64,000 nt of DNA from Chloroflexota bacterium. Its GTDB lineage: Bacteria > Chloroflexota > Dehalococcoidia > DSTF01 > RBG-16-68-14. Below the pieces are notes generated by a model that was not told where the DNA came from, ran no database searches, and saw nothing but the letters and a program-made list of their open reading frames with translations. Shown piece after piece: positions 23,338 to 32,665 of this stretch (its first letter is position 1; every line of letters starts with the position of its first letter). The stretch spans positions 1 to 64,000 of the forward strand of contig QIFC01000079.1 of assembly GCA_003228685.1 (NCBI GenBank). Reading direction: 5' to 3'. The translations under genes and the position numbers were made by a program.

Positions 23338-25848
23338 ATGACGATCCGTCACATCGAACGCCGCGGGACGCAAGAACCCCTCTCCGAGACGCTCCTCGCG
23401 CTGGCCGCCTCGCTCCAGGACGCCGCCGGCTCCGACGACGCGCTCAACCGCCTCACGGGCGGCCTCGCGGACCGCGGCATCGCCTGCGCCCTGCTCGTGC
23501 AGGCGGAAGACGCCGGCGGCCTGCTCCTCCAGCGCGCCACACTGCCGCTCGCGCCCGACGTCTGGGGACGCCCCCTGCGGCTCCCGCGCCTGGCCGCGGC
23601 GCTGCGCAGCGACCGCCCGGCGGCCGACACGGATATCGCGAACGCGTTCACGGAGAACGGCGGCAGCGCGCTGCTGACCGAGAGCGTGCCCGGCACGATG
23701 ATCGTCGCGCCGCTTCGGGTCGCGGCGAAACGGGACGCCGTCCTCTGTCTCACCTCGCGCGACCTAACGGACGAAGACACCTTGGCGGCGTGGGGCCTCG
23801 CCCTCCAACTGGGCGCCGCCCTCCGCCAGACCGAGACACAACAGCCCAGCGCCGAAGAGCCTTCGGAGAATCCTCCGGCGCCGGAAGCCGCGGAGGCCGC
23901 GCCGGCAGTCGAGATCCCATCGCTCTTCCACGAGCTGACACGCCGCCTCAGCTACTCGCTCAGCGGCGACGAGGTGATCCGCGCGGGGCTCGAAGTGCTC
24001 GAGCCAACGCTGAGCTTCCAGATCGCGGCGGCTGTGAGCTGCCGTGGCGACGAAGACGCGACGACCGTCTTCGCGCCCAAGGGCGCGGCCGCCGGCAGCA
24101 TCCAGCGCGCGGCTTCCGGCGCCATGGAGGCGTTCGTGCGCCTCACCGGCGGCAAGCACCGCGATTGCAGCCAACCAGACGTACAGACGATCGAACTCGA
24201 GACGAACGGCGCGGGCGCGCCGGCATCGCAAATCGAGAGTTCATTGGAGGCGCCGCTCGTAACCGGCGGAGAAGTACGCGGGCTGCTTCAGATCAGCGCC
24301 GGAGCGCCTGATGCGTTCGACGCGACGCAGGAACGGACCTTCTACACCGTCGCGAACCAGATCTCGCTCGGCCTGGAACGCATCGCGCTGCAGCAACAAG
24401 CCGAACGCGCCCAACTAGCGTCGCTGGCCGAGAGCCTCAAAGACGGAATCGTGCTAGTCGACTCGTCACTGCAGATCACGTCCGCCAACACTGCGGCGAA
24501 CGAACTGCTGGAGTCGGCCGGCCTAAAGGAGGGCGCCTCGCTCTCCGACAGCGTCCTCGCCGAGCTTGCCCGCGAGGCGCTCGCCACCCAGGAGCCGACC
24601 GCGCTACGGGAGCTGTCGGCCAGCCCGACCGATGCCGGCCGGCGCTACCTGGTCGCGATGGCCGCGCCGCTGGCGGGTTCGCCGGAGGGCTCCGAGGCGG
24701 TCGTCATCCTCCGCGATGTGACCGAAGAGCGCCTTATGCAAGAGCGGCTGCTCCAGTCCGAGAAGATGGTCTCGGTCGGCCAGCTCGTCTCAGGCGTTGC
24801 GCATGAACTGAACAACCCGCTGACGGGTATCATGGGCTTCTCACAACTGCTCCTAGAGCGCGACCTCGACGAAAAGATGGCGGGCGACATCGAAACGATC
24901 AATCGGGAGGCGGAGCGCGCCGCGAAGATCGTCCAGAACCTGCTCTCGTTCGCGCGTCGCAGGCACGCCGAGAAAGTGCTGGTGGACCTCAACGTACTGC
25001 TGGAGCGCGTACTGGAGCTGCGCAGCTACGACCTGCAGTTGAAGAGCATCGAGCTGGACCTGCAGCTCGACACCAAGCTGCCGCAGACGATGGTCGACGC
25101 GGACCAGATCCAACAGGTCTTCCTCAACCTAATCATCAACGCTGAACAGGCGATCCTGACCGAGAAGCAGCACGGCACACTCAAGGTACGCACCAGCCAC
25201 GAGAACGATATCGTGCGTGTCAGCTTCCAAGATGACGGTCCGGGCATCGACGACGACACGCTGCGTCGCATTTTCGACCCGTTCTTCACGACAAAGGAAG
25301 TCGGCGAGGGCACGGGCCTGGGGCTGACGATCTGTTACGGCATCATCGACGAACACAACGGCCGTATCTGGGCCGAGAGCCAGCCCCGGCGCGGCGCCAC
25401 GTTCATCATCGAGTTGCCCGTCGTCGCGGGGGCGCCGCGCGCCGCAGGGCCTGAGGCTGAACTGGAGCCGTCCGTGACCGGACGTTCGATCCTCGTCGTC
25501 GACGACGAGGAGAGCATCCAGCGGCTGCTGGGCAGCGTCCTCCAAATGGACAACCACCTCGTCGACACCGCCAGCAACGGGCGGGAGGCCCTGGAGCGCA
25601 TCGCGGAACGGACGTACGACCTCGTGATCACCGACATCAAGATGCCGGACATGGGCGGCCGCGAACTGTACGAGGAGCTGGAGCGGCGGGACCCGAGGCT
25701 GGCATCTCGGACGATCTTCATCACCGGCGACACGGTGAGTCCGGACACGCGCACGTTCCTCCAGCAGGTGAACAACCCCATGTTGGCCAAGCCCTTCCGC
25801 GTCCGCGAAGTGCGCGAGACCATCAGCCGCATTCTGGGCGAGACGTAA
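23338..25848 (+). CDS. Hybrid sensor histidine kinase with receiver domain
   Basis: An 836-aa soluble kinase from the ATG at 23338; AAGGGG 7 nt upstream makes this a better start than the track's 23299. Domains in order are a degenerate GAF-like region (about 1-150), a second GAF-like domain (about 190-360), a PAS domain (about 375-470, LKDGIVLVDSSLQITSANTA), and HisKA with the phospho-acceptor His489 in GVAHELNNPLTGIMGFS. A HATPase_c domain follows (NLIINAEQA, DDGPGIDD, FDPFFTTKEVGEGTGLGLT) and a C-terminal receiver with Asp766 in ITDIKMPDMGG. No membrane helix is evident, so it should sense a cytoplasmic signal. No output regulator is adjacent. Confidence 0.92.
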   Translation: MTIRHIERRGTQEPLSETLLALAASLQDAAGSDDALNRLTGGLADRGIACALLVQAEDAGGLLLQRATLPLAPDVWGRPLRLPRLAAALRSDRPAADTDIANAFTENGGSALLTESVPGTMIVAPLRVAAKRDAVLCLTSRDLTDEDTLAAWGLALQLGAALRQTETQQPSAEEPSENPPAPEAAEAAPAVEIPSLFHELTRRLSYSLSGDEVIRAGLEVLEPTLSFQIAAAVSCRGDEDATTVFAPKGAAAGSIQRAASGAMEAFVRLTGGKHRDCSQPDVQTIELETNGAGAPASQIESSLEAPLVTGGEVRGLLQISAGAPDAFDATQERTFYTVANQISLGLERIALQQQAERAQLASLAESLKDGIVLVDSSLQITSANTAANELLESAGLKEGASLSDSVLAELAREALATQEPTALRELSASPTDAGRRYLVAMAAPLAGSPEGSEAVVILRDVTEERLMQERLLQSEKMVSVGQLVSGVAHELNNPLTGIMGFSQLLLERDLDEKMAGDIETINREAERAAKIVQNLLSFARRRHAEKVLVDLNVLLERVLELRSYDLQLKSIELDLQLDTKLPQTMVDADQIQQVFLNLIINAEQAILTEKQHGTLKVRTSHENDIVRVSFQDDGPGIDDDTLRRIFDPFFTTKEVGEGTGLGLTICYGIIDEHNGRIWAESQPRRGATFIIELPVVAGAPRAAGPEAELEPSVTGRSILVVDDEESIQRLLGSVLQMDNHLVDTASNGREALERIAERTYDLVITDIKMPDMGGRELYEELERRDPRLASRTIFITGDTVSPDTRTFLQQVNNPMLAKPFRVREVRETISRILGET

Positions 25849-25868
25849 CGGATCAGCGCTGGCGGCGT

Positions 25869-25896
25869 CTTACAAAACGGGTTCAGGGTGTAGAAT
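25869..25896 (+). promoter_or_regulatory. Possible promoter of the I9-like lipoprotein gene
   Basis: TAGAAT at 25891-25896 matches the -10 consensus in 5 of 6 positions. CTTACA at 25869-25874, 16 bp upstream, is a fair -35. The start codon is 22 nt downstream with a GGCGGTGAG ribosome site. Confidence 0.4.
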
Positions 25897-25918
25897 CTAC
25901 CCAGAAGGCGGTGAGACG

Positions 25919-26329
25919 ATGAAGCGTAACCTAGCAGCAACGGTTCTCTTCGGACTGGTACTGGTTCTAACTGCGGCATGTCCCGGAGACTCCAACGGCG
26001 GGAGCCAAGCTCAGGAATCTACGGCGTTCGTTGGCGCGGAGGTCTGGGAAGCGCTCGAAGAACAGACCGAAGTAGAAGTGTACATTTCGCTCACAAAGCT
26101 AGACACCCCGCTCGATGAGCAAACGACAGAAGTGAGGAGAGCGCACGCTGCTGCGGTGCAGGCTCGCGTCCTTCGTTCACTCACAGCGGCAGACATCTCG
26201 TCAGTTCGAAAGCTTCGATTTACGCCCGCGATCTCTGCGACCATCACCGCCAGCGGTCTCGAGAAACTGGCGGCCCACCCAGACGTGGAGGCAGTGCTGA
26301 TTCCCGGATTCGGGGAACGGGGCGGCTAA
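25919..26329 (+). CDS. Lipoprotein resembling a subtilisin propeptide (inhibitor I9-like)
   Basis: 136 aa. A lipoprotein signal (VLFGLVLVLTAAC, Cys21) is followed by a single small domain. It has the I9 propeptide pattern: VEVYISLTKL, an RRAHAAAVQARVLRSL helix, then FTPAISATITASGLEKLAAHPDVEAVLIP, matching the usual alpha/beta segment that ends in L..hP.V..V. In subtilases this domain is the intramolecular chaperone/inhibitor; here no protease domain follows. It could be a stand-alone protease inhibitor at the cell surface. The family call rests on pattern only. Confidence 0.6.
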   Translation: MKRNLAATVLFGLVLVLTAACPGDSNGGSQAQESTAFVGAEVWEALEEQTEVEVYISLTKLDTPLDEQTTEVRRAHAAAVQARVLRSLTAADISSVRKLRFTPAISATITASGLEKLAAHPDVEAVLIPGFGERGG

Positions 26330-26403
26330 ACAGGACGAGTAGGCAGGTTCAAGGCCGCCGGAACGACTTTCACGGTGGAGTAACGCCCTAGGCGCCGCCG
26401 CGA

Positions 26404-26409
26404 TATCAT
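26404..26409 (+). promoter_or_regulatory. -10 element placed for a leaderless transcript
   Basis: TATCAT ends 6 nt before the sulfotransferase ATG (26416). With the usual 6-8 nt from -10 to start, transcription would begin at the ATG itself. There is no ribosome site between them. Confidence 0.45.
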
Positions 26410-26415
26410 CCTTTC

Positions 26416-27699
26416 ATGACGACCCGGTTACACTATGCGCTGCCCATAGCCAGCCAGTTGATCGCGAGCACCGCGCGGAGGCTGCGCGGCCTCCGCCCTA
26501 TCGACGTCCCGACAGAGGGCAGGCCGTTCATCATCGTCGCCGGTCTGGGCCGCTCAGGCACGAGCGCAGTGGCCCGCGTCTTGCACGAGTCCGGCATCTC
26601 CATGGGCGAGCACTTCCGCGACCCGGCCAAGGAAAACGCCGCCGGCTTCTACGAGGAGTTGGCGGTCTGCGACCTGAACGACGAGATGATGGCCGAATCC
26701 GGCATGGCCGGGCTGGGCCGCTATCCCTGGCGTTCTACGATGCTTGCCGTTGCGAAGCGTTTCGAGAAGGAGCTGGCCGCGCTGGCGAGCACCAACGCCG
26801 CAGGCTGGAAGGACCCACGCTTCAGCGTGACGCTTGAGGCCTGGCTGCCATACCTGTCCAGCCCGCCCAAGGTGATCGTCTGCCTCCGTAGCTCAGAAGC
26901 GTTCCTCCACTCGGTAGCGCAGATCTTCGGCCTGGTCGACCGTGACGTGATCGAACGCTGGTGGGCCCTCCAGTCGCGACGCCTGCTGGACGTCATCCGC
27001 GACTACGACCTCGATGCGACTTGCGTGGAGTACGACGACTTGATCCAGCGTCCCGAGGAGACGATCGCACAGCTCTCGGCGTTCGTCGGACAGCCACTGG
27101 ACGCCTCTTACATCGAGCCGAACCTGCGGCACCACACCTACCATATCCCGCACCGGATGGCGCCAATCTACAACGAAGTGCGCGCGCTCGGACCCGCAAA
27201 CCCAGCGCAGCCGCTCGTGACCGAAGGAGCACCCGCAACAGCGGAGATGATCGACGCCTACGTGCGGCAGGTCAGCGCGATCGACACCAGGATAGAGGCG
27301 GCGAACAGAGAGTGGGCCCGGCGCATTGGCGCACCGGCGCTGCACTTGGCGCACTATCAGGAGCTGGGCATCGACCCGACGGACGCCTACGCCGAGGGCC
27401 GCGCCGCGTCCGAGGCGTACATCACGGTGCTCAGCGAGGCGCAGATTGAACTGGGACCGATCGCGCCGCCCGCGGGCTTCGAGGACTACCATGAGGCGAC
27501 GCGAACGGCCGTCAACGATGCACGCCTGGTCGCTCAGCTCATGCTGCAGGCGGCCGAGCACCGGCGGGCCGTTGATGACGTGCTCAAGGAGTACGAGCTG
27601 CGCCTCTCTCCGAAGGCGATCGCCAAGACGCAGCAGCGACGCGCGCTGGAGTTCGAGCGCGGCCGCAGGTCGGCGGCGCGCGCGCAGCCGGGGCGCTAG
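26416..27699 (+). CDS. Sulfotransferase family protein
   Basis: 427 aa. The PAPS-binding P-loop FIIVAGLGRSGTSAVARVLHESG (about 39-61) has the 5'-phosphosulfate loop GLGRSGTS. The 3'-phosphate site is seen in GWKDPRF and VIVCLRSSEAFLHSVA (about 155-170). The remaining C-terminal region of about 200 residues is helical and Arg-rich and not assigned. Such enzymes sulfate glycans, lipids or small molecules. The acceptor is unknown. The convergent neighbour is an O-antigen-ligase/TPR gene one base away, which makes a surface-glycan acceptor plausible but unproven. Confidence 0.8.
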   Translation: MTTRLHYALPIASQLIASTARRLRGLRPIDVPTEGRPFIIVAGLGRSGTSAVARVLHESGISMGEHFRDPAKENAAGFYEELAVCDLNDEMMAESGMAGLGRYPWRSTMLAVAKRFEKELAALASTNAAGWKDPRFSVTLEAWLPYLSSPPKVIVCLRSSEAFLHSVAQIFGLVDRDVIERWWALQSRRLLDVIRDYDLDATCVEYDDLIQRPEETIAQLSAFVGQPLDASYIEPNLRHHTYHIPHRMAPIYNEVRALGPANPAQPLVTEGAPATAEMIDAYVRQVSAIDTRIEAANREWARRIGAPALHLAHYQELGIDPTDAYAEGRAASEAYITVLSEAQIELGPIAPPAGFEDYHEATRTAVNDARLVAQLMLQAAEHRRAVDDVLKEYELRLSPKAIAKTQQRRALEFERGRRSAARAQPGR

Positions 27700-27700
27700 G

Positions 27701-30316
27701 TCACCCCTCGCTCTCCCAACGCACCAAAGTCTCGGTCGCGCGCGTGTAGCGTCCCGGTACGGCGTCCCGCCAGTCTCCCGGCAGCAGGATTACGAACGGC
27801 GACGCGCGGAAGAATTTGAACCTGTAATAGAGAATGCCCGTGAGGTGGAACTGCACTTGGCTACTGACGGAGCGCAACTCCGCGCGCAACGCGCCGGCTA
27901 CCTCATCGGGGACTTGGCCCGACGAATACGAGTCGCCAAGAAGCATGAGCGCCTCAACTTCATCGAGCTGGCCGGCGCGCAGCCACTCGAGGCGAGCACG
28001 CTCGAGATCCCCGAGGGCGGCGTACCAGCGACCGAGGGCGGTCCGGCCGGCGCCGTAGTCCGGATAGCGAGTGATCACGTAGTCGATCTGCTGGCCCGCC
28101 AGCTCCATTTCACCATCGCGGATCAGCGCCTCCGCCAACACGATCCGGTCTTCCTTTGTATCCCGCTCCAGGACTCGCTCCACGCAGCCTGTGAGCGCGT
28201 CCTGCCGTTCGACAGGGCCTGACGGCACGGGCTGTGCCGACAGCCACAGGAGCGCACAATCGTTGAGGACGACAGCTGAGTTGGCCACAATGTCGGAGAA
28301 ATGAGCAACTCGGAACGAGCTCTGGCTCCAGAATGGTGAATCAGCCAGGCCAAGATCCTGGAAGATAGCGTCTCCGTAGGCCTTTATAGCTTCGTCGCCC
28401 CAGTCGCTCAACTCAAGTGCCGTTCCCGCGACGAGCGAGACCGCAGGATCCCGGTTCGCGAACTTCATGGCGTTCAGCGCGGCAGACCTTGTGCCCTCGC
28501 GGTCAGTGGTCCTCGCCAGGAGCAACGCGAGGTTGGCGTAGCCAATGGCGCTCCTAGGTTCAAGCTCCAGCCCTTTGCGCAACTGACCGATAGCATTGTT
28601 CAGGAACACCGAGTCTCCAATCTCCAGGTAGACCTGACCTTGCACAACACCGAGTCTGAAGCGATAGATCGCGAGTTGTGGGTCAAGGTCAACGGCCCGC
28701 TGGGCCTCGTCGACTGCCTCCTCCCAACGCTGCGCGTTGGCATTCGTTAGGCCCTCGTTATAGTAGAAGTGGCCGATGTCGATGCGCCCCCATGTGATGA
28801 GCAAGCCTGCGATCGCGACGGGGATGGCGGCGCGAGCGGCCAGCCCCAGCCAGCGTCCCGGGATTGCCCATCCTGCCGTGAGGCCGGCCGGCGGTTCCGA
28901 CCCCTGACGCTCACGGTACGCGAGAGCGGCCACCGCACCGATCGCAGCCACGACGACGAGCACGCTCTTGAAGCCGTTCGGCGCTTCCATCAGGCTGAAG
29001 ATCGAGAACGCCGTCAACGAACCCGCGCACGCCACCAAGGTTAATCGCGTCTCACCGTCAGACTCGCGCAGACCACGGACGAGCAGCCAGCCCAGGCTTC
29101 CGATGAGCGCGAACATGGCGAGCACGCCGGGAATGCCCATATCCAACGCCGTCTGAAGGAACCCGTTGTGAGTGTGAACCGCGTGGTTAGGGAAGCGGCC
29201 ACTGTACTCCGGATAGAGGAACCCAAACATGCCAGGACCTGTACCCAACAGGGTGTTGTCGCTGAACATCTCGGCGCCCGCGCCCATCACGTCAAGGCGG
29301 GGGGTGCCTGACTCGCGGAAGAGCCAGATCGGACGCGCCTCGACCTCACTCGCAGCAAAAGCGAATGCTACTATGGCCATCGCCAACCCGAAGGCCACAA
29401 CGCCGAGATAGATTCGCTCGGTCGAGGTCTCGGGCTTGAGACGACGGATGAACCCACGACCGCCCGGCGTCAACGCGAGCAGTAACACAACGGTCACAGC
29501 GCCACCCCCAAAGCCGCCTAGCCAGCTCGCCCTAGCCAGCGTCAGGAACATCGCCAGCAGGACGACGAGGATCGCCAGTCCGATGGCCACGCGCAGGACG
29601 GACGCGTAGCCGCGAACGAGCCCAACAAGGAAAAACGGCAACGTCATGGCGAAGATGCCGCCTAGGATATTCGGGTGATCGCCGACGCCGTGTGCCTTCG
29701 GCACGGTCGGAGGAATGAGATCGCCGAACGAGAGGCTGCCGCGAACGGACTCCGTCAACCGCAGCCAATCGATGTAATCGCCCGCCACGATCCAGACTGT
29801 GCTGACGGCTGCTGCTAGGACGGCAAGCATCAGCGCCCACTCCACCTGCCAGCGCCGGAGTATGTGCCTATCGGAGAGCACATAAAAGATGCTGACCGCC
29901 ATGAGCACAATGAGTGAAACTTCCAGACTGACTCGCCAGTTAAGAGACTCAGCGGTCGCCAGCAGATAGGCGCCCAGCAACGCCACGATCGCCACATCGA
30001 GCGGGCTGCCGCCGGGCAGCCGACGGGCGATGACAAGGGAGGCCAGATATGGGATCAGTACGACGCCAGTCACGGCATGTAATACTATCGTGGCGTTGAA
30101 GACGCCTAGTTGCAAATACGGCAACGGCGTGATGATGTAGAAACCAAGCCAAGAAGCGATCAGCGCGACGACGAGCAGAGCCACGAGCTGATCTAACGTG
30201 AGAGAGACAGGAATTGATCGCGTTGGCTGCCGGCCCTTGGCTTCGGTCTTCGTGAACGGTCCTGGTGTTGTTGCCATCTTCCTCCGCGGCGCCGTAGATC
30301 GTTTAACGGTAGCCAT
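27701..30316 (-). CDS. O-antigen ligase-like membrane protein with TPR domain
   Basis: About 871 aa from the ATG at 30316 (the track uses a TTG two codons earlier). Roughly 12 membrane helices fill residues 40-500 and include the Wzy_C/WaaL hallmark loop TGPGMFGFLYPEYSG then HTHNGFLQTALDMGIPG. The C-terminal half is a soluble TPR-like repeat region (EEAVDEAQRAVDLDPQLAIYRFRLGVVQ, IGYANLALLLARTTDREG). Members polymerise or ligate surface polysaccharide on a lipid carrier. Which activity it has cannot be told from sequence. Confidence 0.82.
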   Translation of the reverse strand: MATVKRSTAPRRKMATTPGPFTKTEAKGRQPTRSIPVSLTLDQLVALLVVALIASWLGFYIITPLPYLQLGVFNATIVLHAVTGVVLIPYLASLVIARRLPGGSPLDVAIVALLGAYLLATAESLNWRVSLEVSLIVLMAVSIFYVLSDRHILRRWQVEWALMLAVLAAAVSTVWIVAGDYIDWLRLTESVRGSLSFGDLIPPTVPKAHGVGDHPNILGGIFAMTLPFFLVGLVRGYASVLRVAIGLAILVVLLAMFLTLARASWLGGFGGGAVTVVLLLALTPGGRGFIRRLKPETSTERIYLGVVAFGLAMAIVAFAFAASEVEARPIWLFRESGTPRLDVMGAGAEMFSDNTLLGTGPGMFGFLYPEYSGRFPNHAVHTHNGFLQTALDMGIPGVLAMFALIGSLGWLLVRGLRESDGETRLTLVACAGSLTAFSIFSLMEAPNGFKSVLVVVAAIGAVAALAYRERQGSEPPAGLTAGWAIPGRWLGLAARAAIPVAIAGLLITWGRIDIGHFYYNEGLTNANAQRWEEAVDEAQRAVDLDPQLAIYRFRLGVVQGQVYLEIGDSVFLNNAIGQLRKGLELEPRSAIGYANLALLLARTTDREGTRSAALNAMKFANRDPAVSLVAGTALELSDWGDEAIKAYGDAIFQDLGLADSPFWSQSSFRVAHFSDIVANSAVVLNDCALLWLSAQPVPSGPVERQDALTGCVERVLERDTKEDRIVLAEALIRDGEMELAGQQIDYVITRYPDYGAGRTALGRWYAALGDLERARLEWLRAGQLDEVEALMLLGDSYSSGQVPDEVAGALRAELRSVSSQVQFHLTGILYYRFKFFRASPFVILLPGDWRDAVPGRYTRATETLVRWESEG

Positions 30317-30385
30317 GCGCAAGTGCGCCGGTCAAACCTCGACCGCGATTGCGAACAAGCGATATGATGATGGCGCACCAACACC

Positions 30386-31090
30386 ATGAGTACCATCGGC
30401 GCGATCCTCTATGATGCAGGGCGCACGCTATTGCGCCCGAGAATGGAAGCACCAGACATCTGGGACTTCCTGGGAGCCCAGTTGGGCCTGAAGCTGACGC
30501 GAGAGCGGGCGCTGCCGGACATCGGCCACCACTTCTATTCTCGCTTTGGCGAGGACGGCATGGGCGCATACGACTCCGACGAGGCAGCGGGGAGCTTCTG
30601 GGCCTCATATTACATGCAGGCCATGCGCGACGCGGGCGTCGACCTCGCGGAAGAGACGCTGCATTCAGCAGCCGACGCGCTCTACGACTGGTACCAGGAG
30701 CCGGAGCAGTGGGAGACGTACCCTGAGACGCTCGAAACGTTGGAGCAGGCCGGCAAGCTCGGGTTGACCCAGGGGGTTATCTCAGACTGGGGTACGGACC
30801 TGGTTCCGATTCTCCACGCCCACGAAGTGACCCGTCACCTCGACTTCGTCGTCGCGTCCGCAGCAGTAGGCAGCGCCAAACCGCACCCCGACATCTTCCG
30901 CTATGCGTTGACCCGCGGGCGGCTCCAGCCGCACGAGGTCGTGTACGTGGGCGACTCGTACGTCTCGGACGTGCTTGGTGCACGGACCGCCGGCATCGAG
31001 GCCGTGTTGATAGACAGAGAAGGGCGCGCGCCAGATGTCGACTGTCCCGTGATCACGTCGCTACTCGAACTGTTCGACCTGATCGACTAG
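30386..31090 (+). CDS. HAD-superfamily hydrolase
   Basis: A 234-aa HAD-IA type phosphatase/dehalogenase-like protein. Motif I is ILYDAGRTLL, with the nucleophile Asp but Gly instead of the general-acid Asp at +2, as in HDHD3- or haloacid-dehalogenase-like members. Motif II is VISDWGTD, motif III the Lys in GSAKPHPD, and motif IV VYVGDSYVSDVLGARTAG. The cap is alpha-helical. It overlaps nothing and is followed 8 nt later by a histidine-phosphatase gene, suggesting an operon. Substrate unknown. Confidence 0.85.
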   Translation: MSTIGAILYDAGRTLLRPRMEAPDIWDFLGAQLGLKLTRERALPDIGHHFYSRFGEDGMGAYDSDEAAGSFWASYYMQAMRDAGVDLAEETLHSAADALYDWYQEPEQWETYPETLETLEQAGKLGLTQGVISDWGTDLVPILHAHEVTRHLDFVVASAAVGSAKPHPDIFRYALTRGRLQPHEVVYVGDSYVSDVLGARTAGIEAVLIDREGRAPDVDCPVITSLLELFDLID

Positions 31091-31098
31091 GTATCGTC

Positions 31099-31650
31099 GT
31101 GCTGCTCTACCTTATCCGGCACTCCGCCGTCGCGCCGGACCCCAACCTACCAGGCCCGCAATGGCACCTCTCGCCAGAAGGCCGTGAGGCGGCGGACGCG
31201 TTGGCCCACGAGCCGGTCTGGAAGGAGTTGCGCGGCATACACACGAGCGTCGAGCCAAAGACGGTTGCGACAGCGCAGCGCATCGCTGCGCCCAACGAGC
31301 TGCCTATCAGGATCGAGCGCGACTTGCGGGAGGTGGAAGGCCGCGCTTGGGTGGAGGGGGGCTACGCGAACCTCGTGCGCGACTATCTGGCCGGCGAGGC
31401 GCCGGTTGGCTGGGAACCGCTCGCAGCTGCAAAAGCTCGCGTGCGAGCGTGCATCGAGGGCATCGTGGAACGGCACGCCGACCTGAGCGTCGGCATCGTC
31501 TCGCACGGCATCGTGCTGACGCTCTACTTAGCTGACGTGCTCAGCCTCGACGCCAACGCGGCGATCGACCTGTGGGAGAGCATCCGCTTTCCGGACGTAG
31601 CGATCTTCGATCCAGAGAACAGGCGTTTCGAGAGGGCGTTTGGCAGCTAG
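31099..31650 (+). CDS. Histidine phosphatase family protein
   Basis: 183 aa of the phosphoglycerate-mutase-like superfamily. The catalytic LIRHSAVAPDP (RH motif, Ser instead of Gly/Ala) lies at the N-terminus; a second Glu/Arg region DLREVEGRAW and the C-terminal catalytic His in GIVSHGIVLTLYLA follow. The start is GTG, 8 nt after the HAD stop. Its stop overlaps that of the convergent lipoprotein gene by three to four bases. Likely a small-molecule phosphatase; substrate unknown. Confidence 0.85.
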   Translation: MLLYLIRHSAVAPDPNLPGPQWHLSPEGREAADALAHEPVWKELRGIHTSVEPKTVATAQRIAAPNELPIRIERDLREVEGRAWVEGGYANLVRDYLAGEAPVGWEPLAAAKARVRACIEGIVERHADLSVGIVSHGIVLTLYLADVLSLDANAAIDLWESIRFPDVAIFDPENRRFERAFGS

Positions 31651-32228
31651 GGTGTCAGAATCTCCACACGGAATGCGAACCCCGACGAACCGTCGTCCCA
31701 GGATGCAGACACCTCGATCGCATAGTCGCCCGCAGGCAGTGATGCGAGATCCAGCGGTTGCGATGCGAACGGCCCGAACGCGAGGTCCGCGCGTGTGGAT
31801 CTCCGCAGATCGTCCATTGGCGCCTCTACCTTCCCATCCAACAGCTCTTCCGCAAGGCTGAAGTCGGGCCGCCACGCATACCCAGAAACGGAATCTGGCT
31901 CGGCTGAGAACGTCAGCTCTGGGCTGGCGCCAAGCGGAACCTCTAGCGCAGTACCAGGAAGAGGAACCGTGACGGACGGATGAAAATTGGCGGCGCAATT
32001 ATCCGACCGCCAGTTGACGGAGACCATAGCATCATCCTGCCGCTGGTCGCCGTATGAGAGCGCAGCGCCCGGCACCGGCACATCGTCCGATGTCTGGCAA
32101 CCACTGCGCGACGAGTCCTTGGCTGATGGAGTCGTGGTTGCGATCAGATCGACCGCAGGTGCGTTTGCCGCGCTCGCACAAGCCGCGAACGACGCGACCA
32201 TGACAATCAACAACATCGACCGCCACAT
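31647..32228 (-). CDS. Putative lipoprotein, unknown function
   Basis: 193 aa with a clear lipoprotein signal MLLIVMVASFAAC (Cys17). The mature protein has a Ser-rich N-terminus, two Cys (SGCQTSDD, DNCAANF), and a beta-rich C-terminal half ending YAIEVSASWDDGSSGFAFRVEIL, which reads like an Ig-like or beta-sandwich fold. No family was recognised. It is convergent with the histidine phosphatase gene and follows hisI on the same strand. Confidence 0.65.
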   Translation of the reverse strand: MWRSMLLIVMVASFAACASAANAPAVDLIATTTPSAKDSSRSGCQTSDDVPVPGAALSYGDQRQDDAMVSVNWRSDNCAANFHPSVTVPLPGTALEVPLGASPELTFSAEPDSVSGYAWRPDFSLAEELLDGKVEAPMDDLRRSTRADLAFGPFASQPLDLASLPAGDYAIEVSASWDDGSSGFAFRVEILTP

Positions 32229-32237
32229 AACGAACGT

Positions 32238-32243
32238 AGTATA
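32238..32243 (-). promoter_or_regulatory. -10 element close to the lipoprotein start
   Basis: On the minus strand TATACT lies 9 nt before the ATG at 32228, again predicting a leaderless or near-leaderless transcript. No -35 was recognised at the expected distance. Confidence 0.4.
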
Positions 32244-32291
32244 GCAGGCCCCCGCCTACAATAAGACCTGATGGCCGCAAGAGACAAGACT

Positions 32292-32313
32292 CTTCGCTGC
32301 GCTCAGAGTGACA
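32292..32313 (+). repeat. Short dispersed repeat, copy 2
   Basis: CTTCGCTGCGCTCAGAGTGA plus CA, the partner of 4641-4663. It lies in the gap between hisI and the lipoprotein gene. Confidence 0.55.
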
Positions 32314-32323
32314 GTCGTTCGCT

Positions 32324-32653
32324 CTAGCCTATCTCCATGGGGTTATGGAAGCAGGTTCGCTCGCCGGTGTGGCATGCGGGACCGATAGGGTGGACGCGAA
32401 CGACGACGGCGTCGACATCACAGTCGGCCGCGAGGCTCTCGACGTGGAGGACGTTGCCTGAGGTGTCGCCTTTGCGCATCAGCTTGTTCTCCGCGCGGCT
32501 GAAGCGCCAGACCTCCTTCGTCTCCTGCGTCTTCTTTACAGCCTCCTGGTCCATATAGAAGAGCGTCAACACTTCGCCGCTATCGGCGTCCTGAATGATC
32601 GCGGGGATCAGGCCGTCTCCTTTCGCGAAGTCCAATTCGTTAGCTTCGGTCAT
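32324..32653 (-). CDS. hisI: Phosphoribosyl-AMP cyclohydrolase
   Basis: Histidine biosynthesis step 3, opening of the PR-AMP ring. The 109 aa correspond to a stand-alone HisI without the HisE pyrophosphohydrolase domain. Motifs: VLTLFYMDQEAVKKT, WRFSRAENKLMRKGDTSGN, and the metal-binding Asp/Cys set DCDVDAVVVRV and GPACHTGERTCF. AGGGAG precedes the ATG. It begins 12 nt after hisF and is the last his gene of the run. Confidence 0.95.
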   Translation of the reverse strand: MTEANELDFAKGDGLIPAIIQDADSGEVLTLFYMDQEAVKKTQETKEVWRFSRAENKLMRKGDTSGNVLHVESLAADCDVDAVVVRVHPIGPACHTGERTCFHNPMEIG

Positions 32654-32665
32654 GTTGCTCCCTGT

